9,664 nucleotides of DNA, from NCBI GenBank assembly GCA_011375245.1, contig DRMA01000238.1, positions 1 to 9,664 on the forward strand, read 5' to 3'. Each line of letters starts with the position of its first letter. The first letter of the stretch is position 1. Under the pieces are notes generated by a model. That model saw only the letters and a list, made by a program, of their open reading frames with translations, made no database searches and had not been told where the DNA came from. Positions 1 through 7,511 of this stretch are shown here, one piece after another. The position numbers and the translations under genes are program-made. This DNA comes from Thiothrix sp. Its GTDB lineage: Bacteria; Pseudomonadota; Gammaproteobacteria; Thiotrichales; Thiotrichaceae.

Positions 1-2250
1 CTGATCAAATACGGCACAGGAAAAATCCATTCGTTCCTTAATATTGACTGAGACGGCTGTTTTTTCCAAAACGCTGCCCATTTGTTCAGCGATAGACATA
101 AACAAGTTGTTGAATATTTCGAGTAAAGCAGGATCTGCTTTTGCTGCGGGGTTTATGGCATATTGTTGCGTTTTAAGTGTTTGTTCAGTTTGTTTTTGGT
201 CACGTGTTAAGACGATATTGTTCTGTGCTGTTACTCTGGCTTGCCATGTAGGTTCAATAACAAAGGTTGCTGTTGTTTCTACAATAACAGCAGGACCTTG
301 AATGACCGTATTCTGCTGAAGTGTATCGCGCAGATAAAAAGGCACTGTTCGCCACTGACCTTGGCTATAAACGGCTTCATGACTGTTGGGGGGTGGTGGT
401 GTAATTGTCGTGATATTGCTTGCTGTATTTGCAGTTTGTTGTGCTTGGAGCGTTTTGTTATAGGTGTTTTTCACTAAGCCATCAACTTGCATACTAGCAA
501 TAACAATGGTTTTTTCGGGAGAATGAAAGCCATAATGTTGTTGATGCAGGGTGGTAAAGTCATTCTGTAGTGTTTCAATCGTACTCTGGTTATTTAGACT
601 AATTTTTAGTGTGCTATCCGCGTCTTGATAACGACAGAGCAAGGTACAGTATTGTTCATCAATATACTGCAGTCCCTGCTGTTGTAATTCATCCTGTACA
701 TATTGGTTTAAGGTTTGCTGAGCGCGTACTAAGGCAGGCATTGATGTTGTTGTTAATGGAAGATCAATGCTTTGTGTACGGCTTTTTTTATGGTCTGCCA
801 ACCCCATACCATAGGCTGATAAAATTCCCGAATATTGATGGAAAAAAATACGGTTTATGCCTAATGCATCGGCGACTAAGCAGGCGTGTTGTCCACCTGC
901 ACCACCAAAACAAGCGAGAGTGTATTGCGTAACATCATAGCCACGTTGTACCGAAATTTTTTTAATGGAATTAGCCATATTCTCTACAGCAATAGCCAGA
1001 AATCCTGTAGCTATTGTTTCTGCTGAGTGTGTTGTATGTGTTGATTGTTTAGTGAATTGGGAAAACTTGCGTTGCACGATAGCAGTATCTAAGGAGGAGT
1101 CAGCCTGTTCACCAAAAATAGCAGGAAAGTAATGTGGCTGGAGTTTTCCTAATAAAATATTGCAATCAGTAATGGTGAGTTCACCCCCTGCGCCATAAGC
1201 TGCAGGGCCTGGGGTAGAGCCAGCAGAATCAGGGCCAACGCTAAAACGTTCTTGGTCAAAATGCAGTAGCGAACCGCCTCCAGCAGCAATTGTATGAATG
1301 TGTAACATGGGCGCACAGACACGCATTCCAGCAATTTGTGCTTCCGTGGTGGTTTCATATTCGCCATTATAGTGACAAACATCAGTTGATGTGCCACCCA
1401 TATCAAAGCCAATCACTTGCTTAAAGCCTTCTGCTTCAGCAGTGCGTACCATACCCACAATTCCTCCCGCAGGTCCTGATAAAATTGCATCTTTTCCCTG
1501 AAAGCAGGAGGCTTCGGTTAAGCCACCATTTGACTGCATAAATAATAAGGGGGTATTTGGTAGCTGTCGTGAGATTTGCTGTGTATAACGCTGTAAAATA
1601 GGCGAAAGATAGGCATCAACAACGGTAGTATCGCCACGACTGACAAAACGAATGACAGGATTACTTTGGTGGCTGGTTGATATTTGGCTAAAACCAATAT
1701 TTTTTGCGATTTCAGCCACTATTTGCTCGTGTTGTGGATAACGATAGCCATGCATAAATACAATAGCAACGGCATGTAAACCCTGTTGCCATGCGGCTTT
1801 TAATGCTTTATGTACTGCGTTTTTATCAATAGGGCTTAGTACTTTACCATTGGCTTGTAGGCGCTCATCAATTTCAATCACATCACGATATAACATGGTG
1901 GGTAATTCAATATCGAGGGCAAATAAATCAGGTCGTTGTTGATAACCAATGCGTAATGCATCAGCAAAACCTTTGGTAGTGACCAATAATAACGGTTCAC
2001 CTTTATGTTCAAGCAGTGCATTAGTTGCCACCGTTGTTCCCATGCGCACAGCTTCAATGTGTTGTGTGGGGAGAGAGTCAGTGGTTGGAATTCCCATTAA
2101 GCAATGAATACCATGAATCGCAGCATCTTGGTAGTGGTTGGGATTATCAGAGAGTAGCTTATGGGTGGTAATCCTTCCTGTGGGATCACGAGCAATTATG
2201 TCAGTAAAAGTACCGCCGCGATCAATCCAAAACTGCCATTTTTGGGTCAT
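1..2250 (-). CDS. 5-oxoprolinase / hydantoinase family, fused HyuA-HyuB (3' end outside window)
   Basis: ATP-dependent 5-oxoprolinase, the cytosolic enzyme that opens 5-oxo-L-proline to L-glutamate. All 750 codons from the ATG at 2250 to base 1 are open, so the gene is cut only by the window edge; family members of this single-chain type run about 1200-1300 aa. Seen directly: an N-terminal hydantoinase motif FWIDRGGTFTD (residues 7-17), MGTTVATNALLE (70-81), GPAGG (259-263) and the actin-like phosphate-binding motif GFDMGGTSTD (281-290), which together mark the HyuA half. From about residue 713 the text LFMSIAEQMG, then SVNIKERMDFSC, is the start of the HyuB half, so this is the fused form (eukaryotic OPLAH layout) and not separate hyuA/hyuB genes. 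The start codon overlaps the upstream stop as ATGA and has no good Shine-Dalgarno, which suggests translational coupling. Substrate specificity within the family (oxoproline or a hydantoin) is inferred from the fused architecture. Confidence 0.93.
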   Translation of the reverse strand, partial: MTQKWQFWIDRGGTFTDIIARDPTGRITTHKLLSDNPNHYQDAAIHGIHCLMGIPTTDSLPTQHIEAVRMGTTVATNALLEHKGEPLLLVTTKGFADALRIGYQQRPDLFALDIELPTMLYRDVIEIDERLQANGKVLSPIDKNAVHKALKAAWQQGLHAVAIVFMHGYRYPQHEQIVAEIAKNIGFSQISTSHQSNPVIRFVSRGDTTVVDAYLSPILQRYTQQISRQLPNTPLLFMQSNGGLTEASCFQGKDAILSGPAGGIVGMVRTAEAEGFKQVIGFDMGGTSTDVCHYNGEYETTTEAQIAGMRVCAPMLHIHTIAAGGGSLLHFDQERFSVGPDSAGSTPGPAAYGAGGELTITDCNILLGKLQPHYFPAIFGEQADSSLDTAIVQRKFSQFTKQSTHTTHSAETIATGFLAIAVENMANSIKKISVQRGYDVTQYTLACFGGAGGQHACLVADALGINRIFFHQYSGILSAYGMGLADHKKSRTQSIDLPLTTTSMPALVRAQQTLNQYVQDELQQQGLQYIDEQYCTLLCRYQDADSTLKISLNNQSTIETLQNDFTTLHQQHYGFHSPEKTIVIASMQVDGLVKNTYNKTLQAQQTANTASNITTITPPPPNSHEAVYSQGQWRTVPFYLRDTLQQNTVIQGPAVIVETTATFVIEPTWQARVTAQNNIVLTRDQKQTEQTLKTQQYAINPAAKADPALLEIFNNLFMSIAEQMGSVLEKTAVSVNIKERMDFSCAVFDQ

Positions 2251-3653
2251 GTTGTTGAGTGCTTAGGTTTTTTATTACGCAATATATTAATTAATTCGAG
2301 CATGACTACAACACCATACCCTGAATATACGATAACTAAAGGCATAAAAGTCATACGTCCACGGCTATAATTTAAGCCATGTTGCCCTAGTGATAAGACA
2401 ATATAATATAAAATAGTAAATAAAATAAATACTTGTAGTACTGCTTGTTGTGGTGCGCGTTTGAGCGCTAATATAAATCCTACGATAGCAAAAAAATAAA
2501 CAGCTAATAATTGCAGTTTGACGAGTAAATCTAATGATGAAAACCACCAATGTCGAGCAAGCATTGCCTCTCTTTGTTGTTCTGAGGACTCTGTAGAGAC
2601 TTGATCATTGAGTAGCGTAGAAAGATTAGGCATACCCGACTCAAAAAGCATTGAGTAAATACCCTCTTTTCCTTTAATAAGATCCCAAAATATATCTAGG
2701 TTGGATAGTATAATTTTTATTGCTAAGGCTTTTTCTTGTTCTAAACGCTCTGCTAAGGTGGAGTAATTGAGTTGGTCGCGTAGCATCTTTTTTACATCAT
2801 AGATGCTATCAATATTTTCTTTTTCTTGAATAATATGTCCTGCACGATAAATAAGTAAGTTACTACTTGGATTATCAGTATAAACATAAGCACCATAGGT
2901 GAGACCATTGCGTATTGTCCATGACCCCATCAACAACGCAAATGGAAGGATGACTAATAGGGAGGAATTTACGACCATTTTCCAGCTAAACGCTTGCATG
3001 CGTTTGGCAAATACAAGCTTGACCAAAATAATACCGATTACCACGATGAAGCATAAGAAAGTGGTGATTGTTTTAATCAAGGTTGCAACTGCAATTGCTA
3101 ACCCTAATAGCAATGCCCATTTTTTATAATCAACGTGGGTACTATTGAGTAGCTTTACCCCTGCATACACAATGGATACCGATAAGAGTCCAAACGGAAT
3201 TTCAGTCGCGAGGAATAGCGAGTAATACAACTGCGTCGGTGAAAACACCATAAATATTACGGCAAAGAGACCTGCTAAGGGGGACCATAACAAGGCGGCA
3301 AGCTTGTAAACCATGAGTATGGTTAATAACCCAATCAGTATTTGTACAATAAACAGGGCATAGCGATTTTGTCCCCCCATGATTTTGTAGACACCTGCAA
3401 TCAAGAGTTGATAACCTGGTCCTTGGCGTAAATCATTGGTATCTTTGTCTTTAGATATGACAAGAGAGCCCGTATTAACAAGAGCAATAGCAGGAGTTTC
3501 ATAGCGGCTTATATCTTTATTGACGAGGCGGCTAGGATCGATGTTATTAGCGTAGTTTAAGATAAATAGCCGACTGAAGAAGGTGAATAATAATAATAGT
3601 CCTAAAATGACATAGATTGTGGTATTGGTGTTTTTTTTCTGGGTTAAAGACAT
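2247..3653 (-). CDS. glycosyltransferase family 39 (ArnT/PMT-like) integral membrane protein
   Basis: A 468-aa polytopic membrane protein with the layout of lipid-linked-sugar glycosyltransferases of the GT39/PMT_2 group, which transfer a sugar from a polyprenyl phosphate donor on the outer face of the inner membrane. Seen: a first membrane helix at about 12-33; then an outer loop with an acidic residue before Arg-Tyr (DISRY, 47-51) and GPGYQLLIA (78-86), matching the DxxRY...GPGYP pattern of the family; further hydrophobic segments at about 98-118, 121-147, 152-168, 178-212, 228-246, 376-397, 404-422 and 434-457; an ATEIPF segment (149-154) where relatives carry SETLF-like text; and WTIRNG (245-250). 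The roughly 130-residue hydrophilic part (248-375) is probably periplasmic. GAGGG sits about 6 nt before the ATG at 3653, supporting this start. The acceptor (lipid A, protein or glycan) cannot be told. Its stop overlaps the oxoprolinase start by 4 bp. Confidence 0.8.
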   Translation of the reverse strand: MSLTQKKNTNTTIYVILGLLLLFTFFSRLFILNYANNIDPSRLVNKDISRYETPAIALVNTGSLVISKDKDTNDLRQGPGYQLLIAGVYKIMGGQNRYALFIVQILIGLLTILMVYKLAALLWSPLAGLFAVIFMVFSPTQLYYSLFLATEIPFGLLSVSIVYAGVKLLNSTHVDYKKWALLLGLAIAVATLIKTITTFLCFIVVIGIILVKLVFAKRMQAFSWKMVVNSSLLVILPFALLMGSWTIRNGLTYGAYVYTDNPSSNLLIYRAGHIIQEKENIDSIYDVKKMLRDQLNYSTLAERLEQEKALAIKIILSNLDIFWDLIKGKEGIYSMLFESGMPNLSTLLNDQVSTESSEQQREAMLARHWWFSSLDLLVKLQLLAVYFFAIVGFILALKRAPQQAVLQVFILFTILYYIVLSLGQHGLNYSRGRMTFMPLVIVYSGYGVVVMLELINILRNKKPKHSTT

Positions 3654-3689
3654 GTAGCCCTCGCGTTGTAGAGAAAATATTGATGTGAC

Positions 3690-3718
3690 ATTCTATGTAT
3701 CTAGGGGTAAAACGTTAA
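3690..3718 (-). promoter_or_regulatory. candidate sigma70 promoter for the glycosyltransferase-oxoprolinase unit
   Basis: On the minus strand, TTAACG (3718-3713) and TAGAAT (3695-3690) are separated by 17 bp, 4/6 and 5/6 matches to the sigma70 consensus. Transcription would begin near 3683, giving a leader of about 30 nt before the ATG at 3653. This is pattern matching only; AT-rich DNA yields chance hits. Confidence 0.4.
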
Positions 3719-3805
3719 GATGTGCAATTGTAAAGCATTTTTCTATACATGGCGAAGGTATTTGTGGGGTTGAGTTTGCTTGTTGTGATGGGGAGAAGAT
3801 AATGG

Positions 3806-3847
3806 TTTTTGTCGGCTATTACTGATGATAATGAGAGCCGACAAAAA
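3806..3847. repeat. 12-bp inverted repeat (hairpin) between small gene and glycosyltransferase
   Basis: A perfect 12-bp stem pairs 3806-3817 (TTTTTGTCGGCT) with 3836-3847. The loop is 18 nt and can form an inner 4-bp stem (ATTA 3818-3821 with TAAT 3829-3832). It lies 26 bp beyond the stop of the 67-aa gene, where a terminator would be expected. However, the T run is at the 5' side and the A run at the 3' side on both strands, so no U tract follows the stem in either direction. It could be an RNA 3'-end stabiliser, a Rho-assisted end or an operator; it is not a classical intrinsic terminator. Confidence 0.6.
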
Positions 3848-3872
3848 GAAAAAAGCAAGATTTAACGTACCA

Positions 3873-4076
3873 TCAATTGTTTTGACTACAACATACTGAC
3901 TGGCTCTTTTTAAGCGAGAGTGGTGCTGCAATCAAGGCAAGTAGTAACGATGCAATAGCGAAACCACCTGAAAGCTGTGGGTACGCAGCAGTGGCATTGC
4001 TAAGCACAACAATTAATGCACAAGATGCGGATCCGAATGATAAACTGGTTACCCAGTTAAAGGATGATTTATTCAT
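3873..4076 (-). CDS. small two-helix membrane protein, unknown function
   Basis: A 67-aa peptide I cannot assign to a family. After a short polar start (MNKSSFNW) come two hydrophobic stretches, about residues 10-30 and 36-54. A short link with Pro-Gln-Leu-Ser-Gly-Gly (33-38) joins them, and a polar tail (KKSQSVCCSQNN) holds a Cys-Cys pair. This suits a hairpin-shaped inner-membrane protein with both ends in the cytoplasm. The N-terminal segment ending in NATAAY could also be read as a signal peptide with an Ala-x-Ala-like cut, but the second hydrophobic stretch argues against a secreted product. A GGGG sequence lies about 9 nt before the ATG at 4076, a weak ribosome site. It diverges from the protease gene and is preceded by promoter-like sequences. 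Support as a real gene is the two-helix pattern, the upstream promoter candidates and the hairpin after its stop; no homology is claimed. Confidence 0.5.
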   Translation of the reverse strand: MNKSSFNWVTSLSFGSASCALIVVLSNATAAYPQLSGGFAIASLLLALIAAPLSLKKSQSVCCSQNN

Positions 4077-4145
4077 GATTTAGCCCCGTTTATGAATAGT
4101 GAAGATATTATTTAGTGAGTTGATGGGTTAAGCATTAATTTTATC

Positions 4146-4163
4146 TGACTATATTGACTGTAT
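4146..4163. repeat. tandem 9-bp direct repeat, TGACTATAT / TGACTGTAT
   Basis: Two adjacent 9-bp copies differ at one base. They sit just downstream of the proximal promoter candidate of the 67-aa gene, a position where a bound repressor could block initiation. The repeat is short and could be chance in AT-rich DNA. Confidence 0.4.
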
Positions 4164-4167
4164 AGTT

Positions 4168-4196
4168 AGTATAAAATTCCCCTGCTTGCTTTTAAA
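4168..4196 (-). promoter_or_regulatory. candidate proximal promoter for the 67-aa gene
   Basis: On the minus strand TTTAAA (4196-4191), a 17-bp spacer and TATACT (4173-4168) give 4/6 and 5/6 matches to sigma70 elements. The start would be near 4161, about 85 nt before the ATG at 4076. A tandem 9-bp repeat (4146-4163) covers the predicted start site. Confidence 0.3.
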
Positions 4197-4345
4197 TATA
4201 GCAGTAAGACATCATTGCTATATGAATAAGTAACATATCTAATTGTTGATAGATGGCTTTCAGCCTACGTTATTGTTGCTTTTTGTTCTATATTCCTCTA
4301 TAGATAGTTTTATAAGCATTCCCATCAAGTTGTCGCTATGAAGAT

Positions 4346-4374
4346 GTATTATGATGATGTCTTCATCTTGTCAA
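4346..4374 (-). promoter_or_regulatory. strong sigma70-like promoter reading toward the 67-aa gene
   Basis: On the minus strand a perfect TTGACA (4374-4369) is followed after exactly 17 bp by TAATAC (4351-4346). This is the best promoter match in the window. The predicted start near 4339 leaves a leader of about 260 nt before the ATG at 4076, long for so small a gene. The spacer includes inverted copies of GATGA/TCATC. The outer edge of the -35 element touches the palindrome at 4374-4385. Confidence 0.55.
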
Positions 4375-4385
4375 TGAACGTTCAT
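4374..4385. promoter_or_regulatory. perfect 12-bp palindrome ATGAACGTTCAT, candidate operator
   Basis: Fully self-complementary over 12 bp. It shares one base with the minus-strand -35 (4369-4374) and covers the place where the plus-strand promoter's -35 would lie, if TATACT at 4395-4400 is its -10. Symmetry of this kind (TGAAC/GTTCA half-sites) is common for dimeric helix-turn-helix repressors such as TetR-type proteins; which protein binds is not known from the sequence. Confidence 0.45.
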
Positions 4386-4394
4386 GTTATTGCG

Positions 4395-4400
4395 TATACT
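4395..4400 (+). promoter_or_regulatory. candidate -10 element for the M16C protease gene
   Basis: TATACT matches 5/6 of the -10 consensus, with TG three to four bases upstream as in a slightly shifted extended -10. No good -35 is found at 16-18 bp; the palindrome occupies that place. Start would be near 4407, leaving a leader of about 110 nt before the ATG at 4517. Confidence 0.35.
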
Positions 4401-4516
4401 AAATAATAGATGACACAATGGCATGACTAACGAGGTTTGTTCCATAAGCCTTTCTAATCAAATTGATTGATTATTATCTTACTTTACCTAATAACAACTA
4501 GCAGAAATAAACCAAT

Positions 4517-7453
4517 ATGACTCAAACGACAACAGCAACGCCAGATTCGCACCCAGCCTTTGTATGGAAACGAACCGAAGTTATTGATAGCCTGAATGTC
4601 TCCATTGAAGAATATGAACATGTGAAAACAGGGGCTGTGCATTATCACCTCAATACCGATAATGATGAAAATGTGTTTTTAGTTGGCTTAAGAACAGTGC
4701 CAACCGATAGTACGGGTGTTGCACATATGCTTGAGCATACCGCTTTATGTGGTTCAAAAAATTACCCTGTGCGTGATCCGTTTTTTATGATGACGCGGCG
4801 TTCGTTAAATACCTTTATGAATGCGTTTACCAGTAGTGATTGGACGGCTTACCCGTTTGCCAGTAAAAATAAGAAAGATTTTAATAATTTGCTGGATGTT
4901 TATCTGGATGCAGTGTTTTTCTCTCGGCTGGATAAAATGGATTTCTTGCAAGAAGGCTGGCGAATTGAGTTTGAGGAGGCGAATAACCCCAAATCCGATC
5001 TAGTGTATAAAGGTGTGGTGTTTAACGAAATGAAAGGGGCAATGAGCGCGCCTACTAGTGTATTATGGCAGGAACTCACCAAGCATTTATTTCCGACAAC
5101 GACTTATCATTATAATAGTGGTGGTGAGCCAGAAAATATTCCTGATTTGAGTTATGAGGAACTAAAAGCGTTCTATAAGACCCATTATCATCCATCGAAT
5201 GCAGTGTTTATGACCTATGGTAATATTAGTGCTGTAGAGCATCAAGGACGCTTTGAAGACCAAGCTTTAAGCCAGTTTGAAAAGCAAGATACCTTTATTG
5301 AAGTTGATGATGAACAACGTTATAGCGCACCACAGACATTTGAAGCAACCTATGCTTTAGATAAGGCAGAGCAGGGTGACCGTACCCACATTGTGATGGG
5401 ATGGTTACTTGGTAGGAGTATTGATACGATGGAAGCATTGCGTGTCAATCTAATGACGGCTGTATTGTTAGATAATAGCGCGTCGCCATTACGCCATGCA
5501 CTTGAAACGACCAGTTTAGGCAGTGCACCATCGCCTATGTGTGGTACTGAAGATTCAAACCGTGAAATGACCTTTATGGCAGGTATTGAAGGTACAAAAC
5601 CTGAAAATGCAGATGCGCTGCAAGCCTTAATTATTGGTGTGTTAGAGGATGTTGCTAAAAACGGTGTGGCACAAGATAAAATAGATGCGGTGTTGCATCA
5701 ATTGGAACTCAATCAACGTGAAGTTGGTGGTAGTGGTTATCCGTTTGGTTTGCAATTGATTTTAGGTGGTTTATCAACTGCAATGCATCGTGGTGATGTA
5801 ATGGCAACACTGAATCTTGATGCTGTATTGGAACAATTGCGTGAAGAGGCAAGCCAGCCTAATTTTATCCAAAATATGATACAGAAAAACCTGTTGGATA
5901 ATCCACATCGTATTCGTTTGGTATTGAAACCTGATGTCACCTTAGCTGAGCAAAAAGAGAATAAAGAAAAGGCACGTTTAGCGGCGATAAAAGCTGCAAT
6001 GAACGATGCTGATAAACAGCAAGTGATTGATTTAGCTGTACAGTTAGAAAAACGTCAGTTAGAAGTCGATGATGCAGAAATTTTACCGAAAGTGACTAAA
6101 GACGATGTCCCCGTTGATATTCATGTTGCAAGTAGTACGCAAGATAAAGTGGGTGAAGCTGATCTAACCTGTTTTGCACAAGGTACCAATGGTTTAGTTT
6201 ATCAGAAAATAGTTGCTGATATACCTGAGCTGGATGATGACAGTTTGACAATTATGCCGCAGTATTTGAGCTGTTTGACTGAGTTAGGTGTGGGTGAAAA
6301 AAGTTATATGGAAACGCAGGGCTGGCAGGATGCCGTTAGTGGTGGTGTTTCAGTCAGTACGATGATTCGTGCTGATAAGGATGATGCTCATTCTGTGCGT
6401 GGTAAATATATTATGTCAGGTAAGGCTTTGGTGCGTAATCATGGCGAGTTAACCAACTTATTACAGCATACCTTGAATGAAGCACATTTTGATGAACATG
6501 CACGTATTCGTGAGTTGATTAGTCAAAGCCGTATACGCAGCGAACATAGTGTAACGGGGAGTGGGCATGTCTTAGCCATGCAAGCAGCAGCGAGTGGTAT
6601 GTCAGCGAATGCTAAACTATCACATCGTTTGTATGGTCTAGAAGGTATCCGCCGCATTAAAGCTTTGGATGATCGTCTTGATGATGAAAAGCAGCTTGCA
6701 GCAGTTGCTGAACAAATGCAAGACCTGCACCAACAGTTGTCACAAGGTAAAAAAGAATTTGTCTTGGTAGCAGAAGCAGAGCAGTTACCTAGTTTGAAGA
6801 ACGATTTAGTACAATATTGGGGCAAGGATAACGTTAATAATATAGGATCATGTTTTAGTCTTGATAAAATAACTAAGCAAGTTAATCAGTGTTGGATGAC
6901 AAATACGCAAGTTAACTTTTGTGCAAAAGCGTATCCAGCTGTTTCATCAGCACATAAAGATGCTGCTGCGCTGAATGTACTGGCGGGTTTTTTACGTAAT
7001 TCATATTTACATACGGCGATTCGCGAACAAGGCGGTGCATATGGTGGGGGAGCAGCGTTTGATAGTGATAATGCTTGCTTCCGCTTTTATTCATACCGTG
7101 ATCCACGTTTTACTGAAACTCTGGATGATTTTGATAAATCGCTTGAGTGGTTACAAGCACATCCACATGAATATCAGCCTTTAGAAGAAGCTATTTTAGG
7201 TGTGATTAGTAGTATTGATAAGCCAAGTTCACCTGCTGGAGAAGCAAGCAAGGCGTATTTTAGTGCCTTATTTGGCCGTGATGCAGATTACCGTCGCAAT
7301 TATCGAGCACGTATTTTGGCGGTAACATTGGAAGATTTAAAACGTGTTGGTAATGACTGGTTACAGCCCGCACTTGCAAGTACGGCAGTAGTTAGTCATA
7401 CAGGCAATCAGCAGCAAGCTGATAAACTAGGCTTGGAAATATTCCAGCTATAG
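4517..7453 (+). CDS. M16C zinc metallopeptidase, presequence protease (PreP)-like
   Basis: A complete 978-aa member of the insulinase superfamily, subfamily M16C, whose members hold two two-domain halves around a closed chamber and degrade short unfolded peptides. Seen: the inverted zinc motif HMLEH at 70-74 (His70, Glu73 catalytic base, His74); the distal zinc ligand in FNEMKGAMS (Glu171), with the usual spacing of about 97 residues; the PreP-type context TALCGSKNYPVRDPFF (75-90) and SLNTFMNAFT (96-105). A C-terminal R-x5-Y pair is present (Arg836, Tyr842 in REQGGAYGGG), which binds substrate in this superfamily, followed by FRFYSYRDPR. Length fits full-length PreP (about 950-1000 aa). The middle holds the M16C-associated linker region (about 460-700, charged and helical). 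There is no signal peptide, so a cytoplasmic role in peptide turnover is inferred. The ribosome site before ATG 4517 is weak, but HPAFVWKR at 12-19 shows the family's N-terminus is complete. It likely shares a transcript with the gene at 7512. Confidence 0.95.
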   Translation: MTQTTTATPDSHPAFVWKRTEVIDSLNVSIEEYEHVKTGAVHYHLNTDNDENVFLVGLRTVPTDSTGVAHMLEHTALCGSKNYPVRDPFFMMTRRSLNTFMNAFTSSDWTAYPFASKNKKDFNNLLDVYLDAVFFSRLDKMDFLQEGWRIEFEEANNPKSDLVYKGVVFNEMKGAMSAPTSVLWQELTKHLFPTTTYHYNSGGEPENIPDLSYEELKAFYKTHYHPSNAVFMTYGNISAVEHQGRFEDQALSQFEKQDTFIEVDDEQRYSAPQTFEATYALDKAEQGDRTHIVMGWLLGRSIDTMEALRVNLMTAVLLDNSASPLRHALETTSLGSAPSPMCGTEDSNREMTFMAGIEGTKPENADALQALIIGVLEDVAKNGVAQDKIDAVLHQLELNQREVGGSGYPFGLQLILGGLSTAMHRGDVMATLNLDAVLEQLREEASQPNFIQNMIQKNLLDNPHRIRLVLKPDVTLAEQKENKEKARLAAIKAAMNDADKQQVIDLAVQLEKRQLEVDDAEILPKVTKDDVPVDIHVASSTQDKVGEADLTCFAQGTNGLVYQKIVADIPELDDDSLTIMPQYLSCLTELGVGEKSYMETQGWQDAVSGGVSVSTMIRADKDDAHSVRGKYIMSGKALVRNHGELTNLLQHTLNEAHFDEHARIRELISQSRIRSEHSVTGSGHVLAMQAAASGMSANAKLSHRLYGLEGIRRIKALDDRLDDEKQLAAVAEQMQDLHQQLSQGKKEFVLVAEAEQLPSLKNDLVQYWGKDNVNNIGSCFSLDKITKQVNQCWMTNTQVNFCAKAYPAVSSAHKDAAALNVLAGFLRNSYLHTAIREQGGAYGGGAAFDSDNACFRFYSYRDPRFTETLDDFDKSLEWLQAHPHEYQPLEEAILGVISSIDKPSSPAGEASKAYFSALFGRDADYRRNYRARILAVTLEDLKRVGNDWLQPALASTAVVSHTGNQQQADKLGLEIFQL

Positions 7454-7495
7454 TAATGATAACAAAATAATGAAAGAATGATGAACAAATGACTA

Positions 7496-7503
7496 CAAGG
7501 GGA
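7496..7503 (+). promoter_or_regulatory. ribosome binding site of the DUF6933-like gene
   Basis: CAAGGGGA is a good Shine-Dalgarno match about 9 nt before ATG 7512, stronger than that of the protease gene upstream. It supports independent and efficient initiation at this start. Confidence 0.6.
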
Positions 7504-7511
7504 ACAGTGTT

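Larger units (their letters stand above)
4077..4516. other. 440-bp divergent intergenic control region
   Basis: AT-rich region between the leftward 67-aa gene and the rightward protease gene. It holds the promoter candidates, tandem repeat and palindrome listed separately, plus a short hairpin GGCT-TTC-AGCC near 4256-4266 without a following T run. I see no convincing coding frame in it; a 22-codon frame at 4338-4406 has no ribosome site. Confidence 0.7.

Noticed and set aside
44..932. Several plus-strand frames of 78-107 codons opposite the oxoprolinase
   Set aside because: They are antisense shadows of a continuous 750-codon frame with clear family motifs.
3743..3931. 62-codon minus-strand frame overlapping the end of the 67-aa gene
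   Set aside because: It starts inside the 67-aa gene in another frame, runs through the inverted repeat and has a low-complexity His/Gln-rich end with no ribosome site.
4154..4175. TTGACT followed by TATAAA on the plus strand
   Set aside because: The spacer is only 10 bp, too short for a sigma70 promoter.
4256..4266. Short hairpin GGCT-TTC-AGCC as a terminator
   Set aside because: Four-base stem with no adjacent T run, and no gene ends there.
4338..4406. 22-codon plus-strand frame in the divergent region
   Set aside because: No Shine-Dalgarno before the ATG, and it lies entirely across promoter elements and the palindrome.
6523..6825. 100-codon minus-strand frame inside the protease gene
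   Set aside because: Antisense shadow; Ser/Cys-rich composition is what the complement of the protease codons gives.
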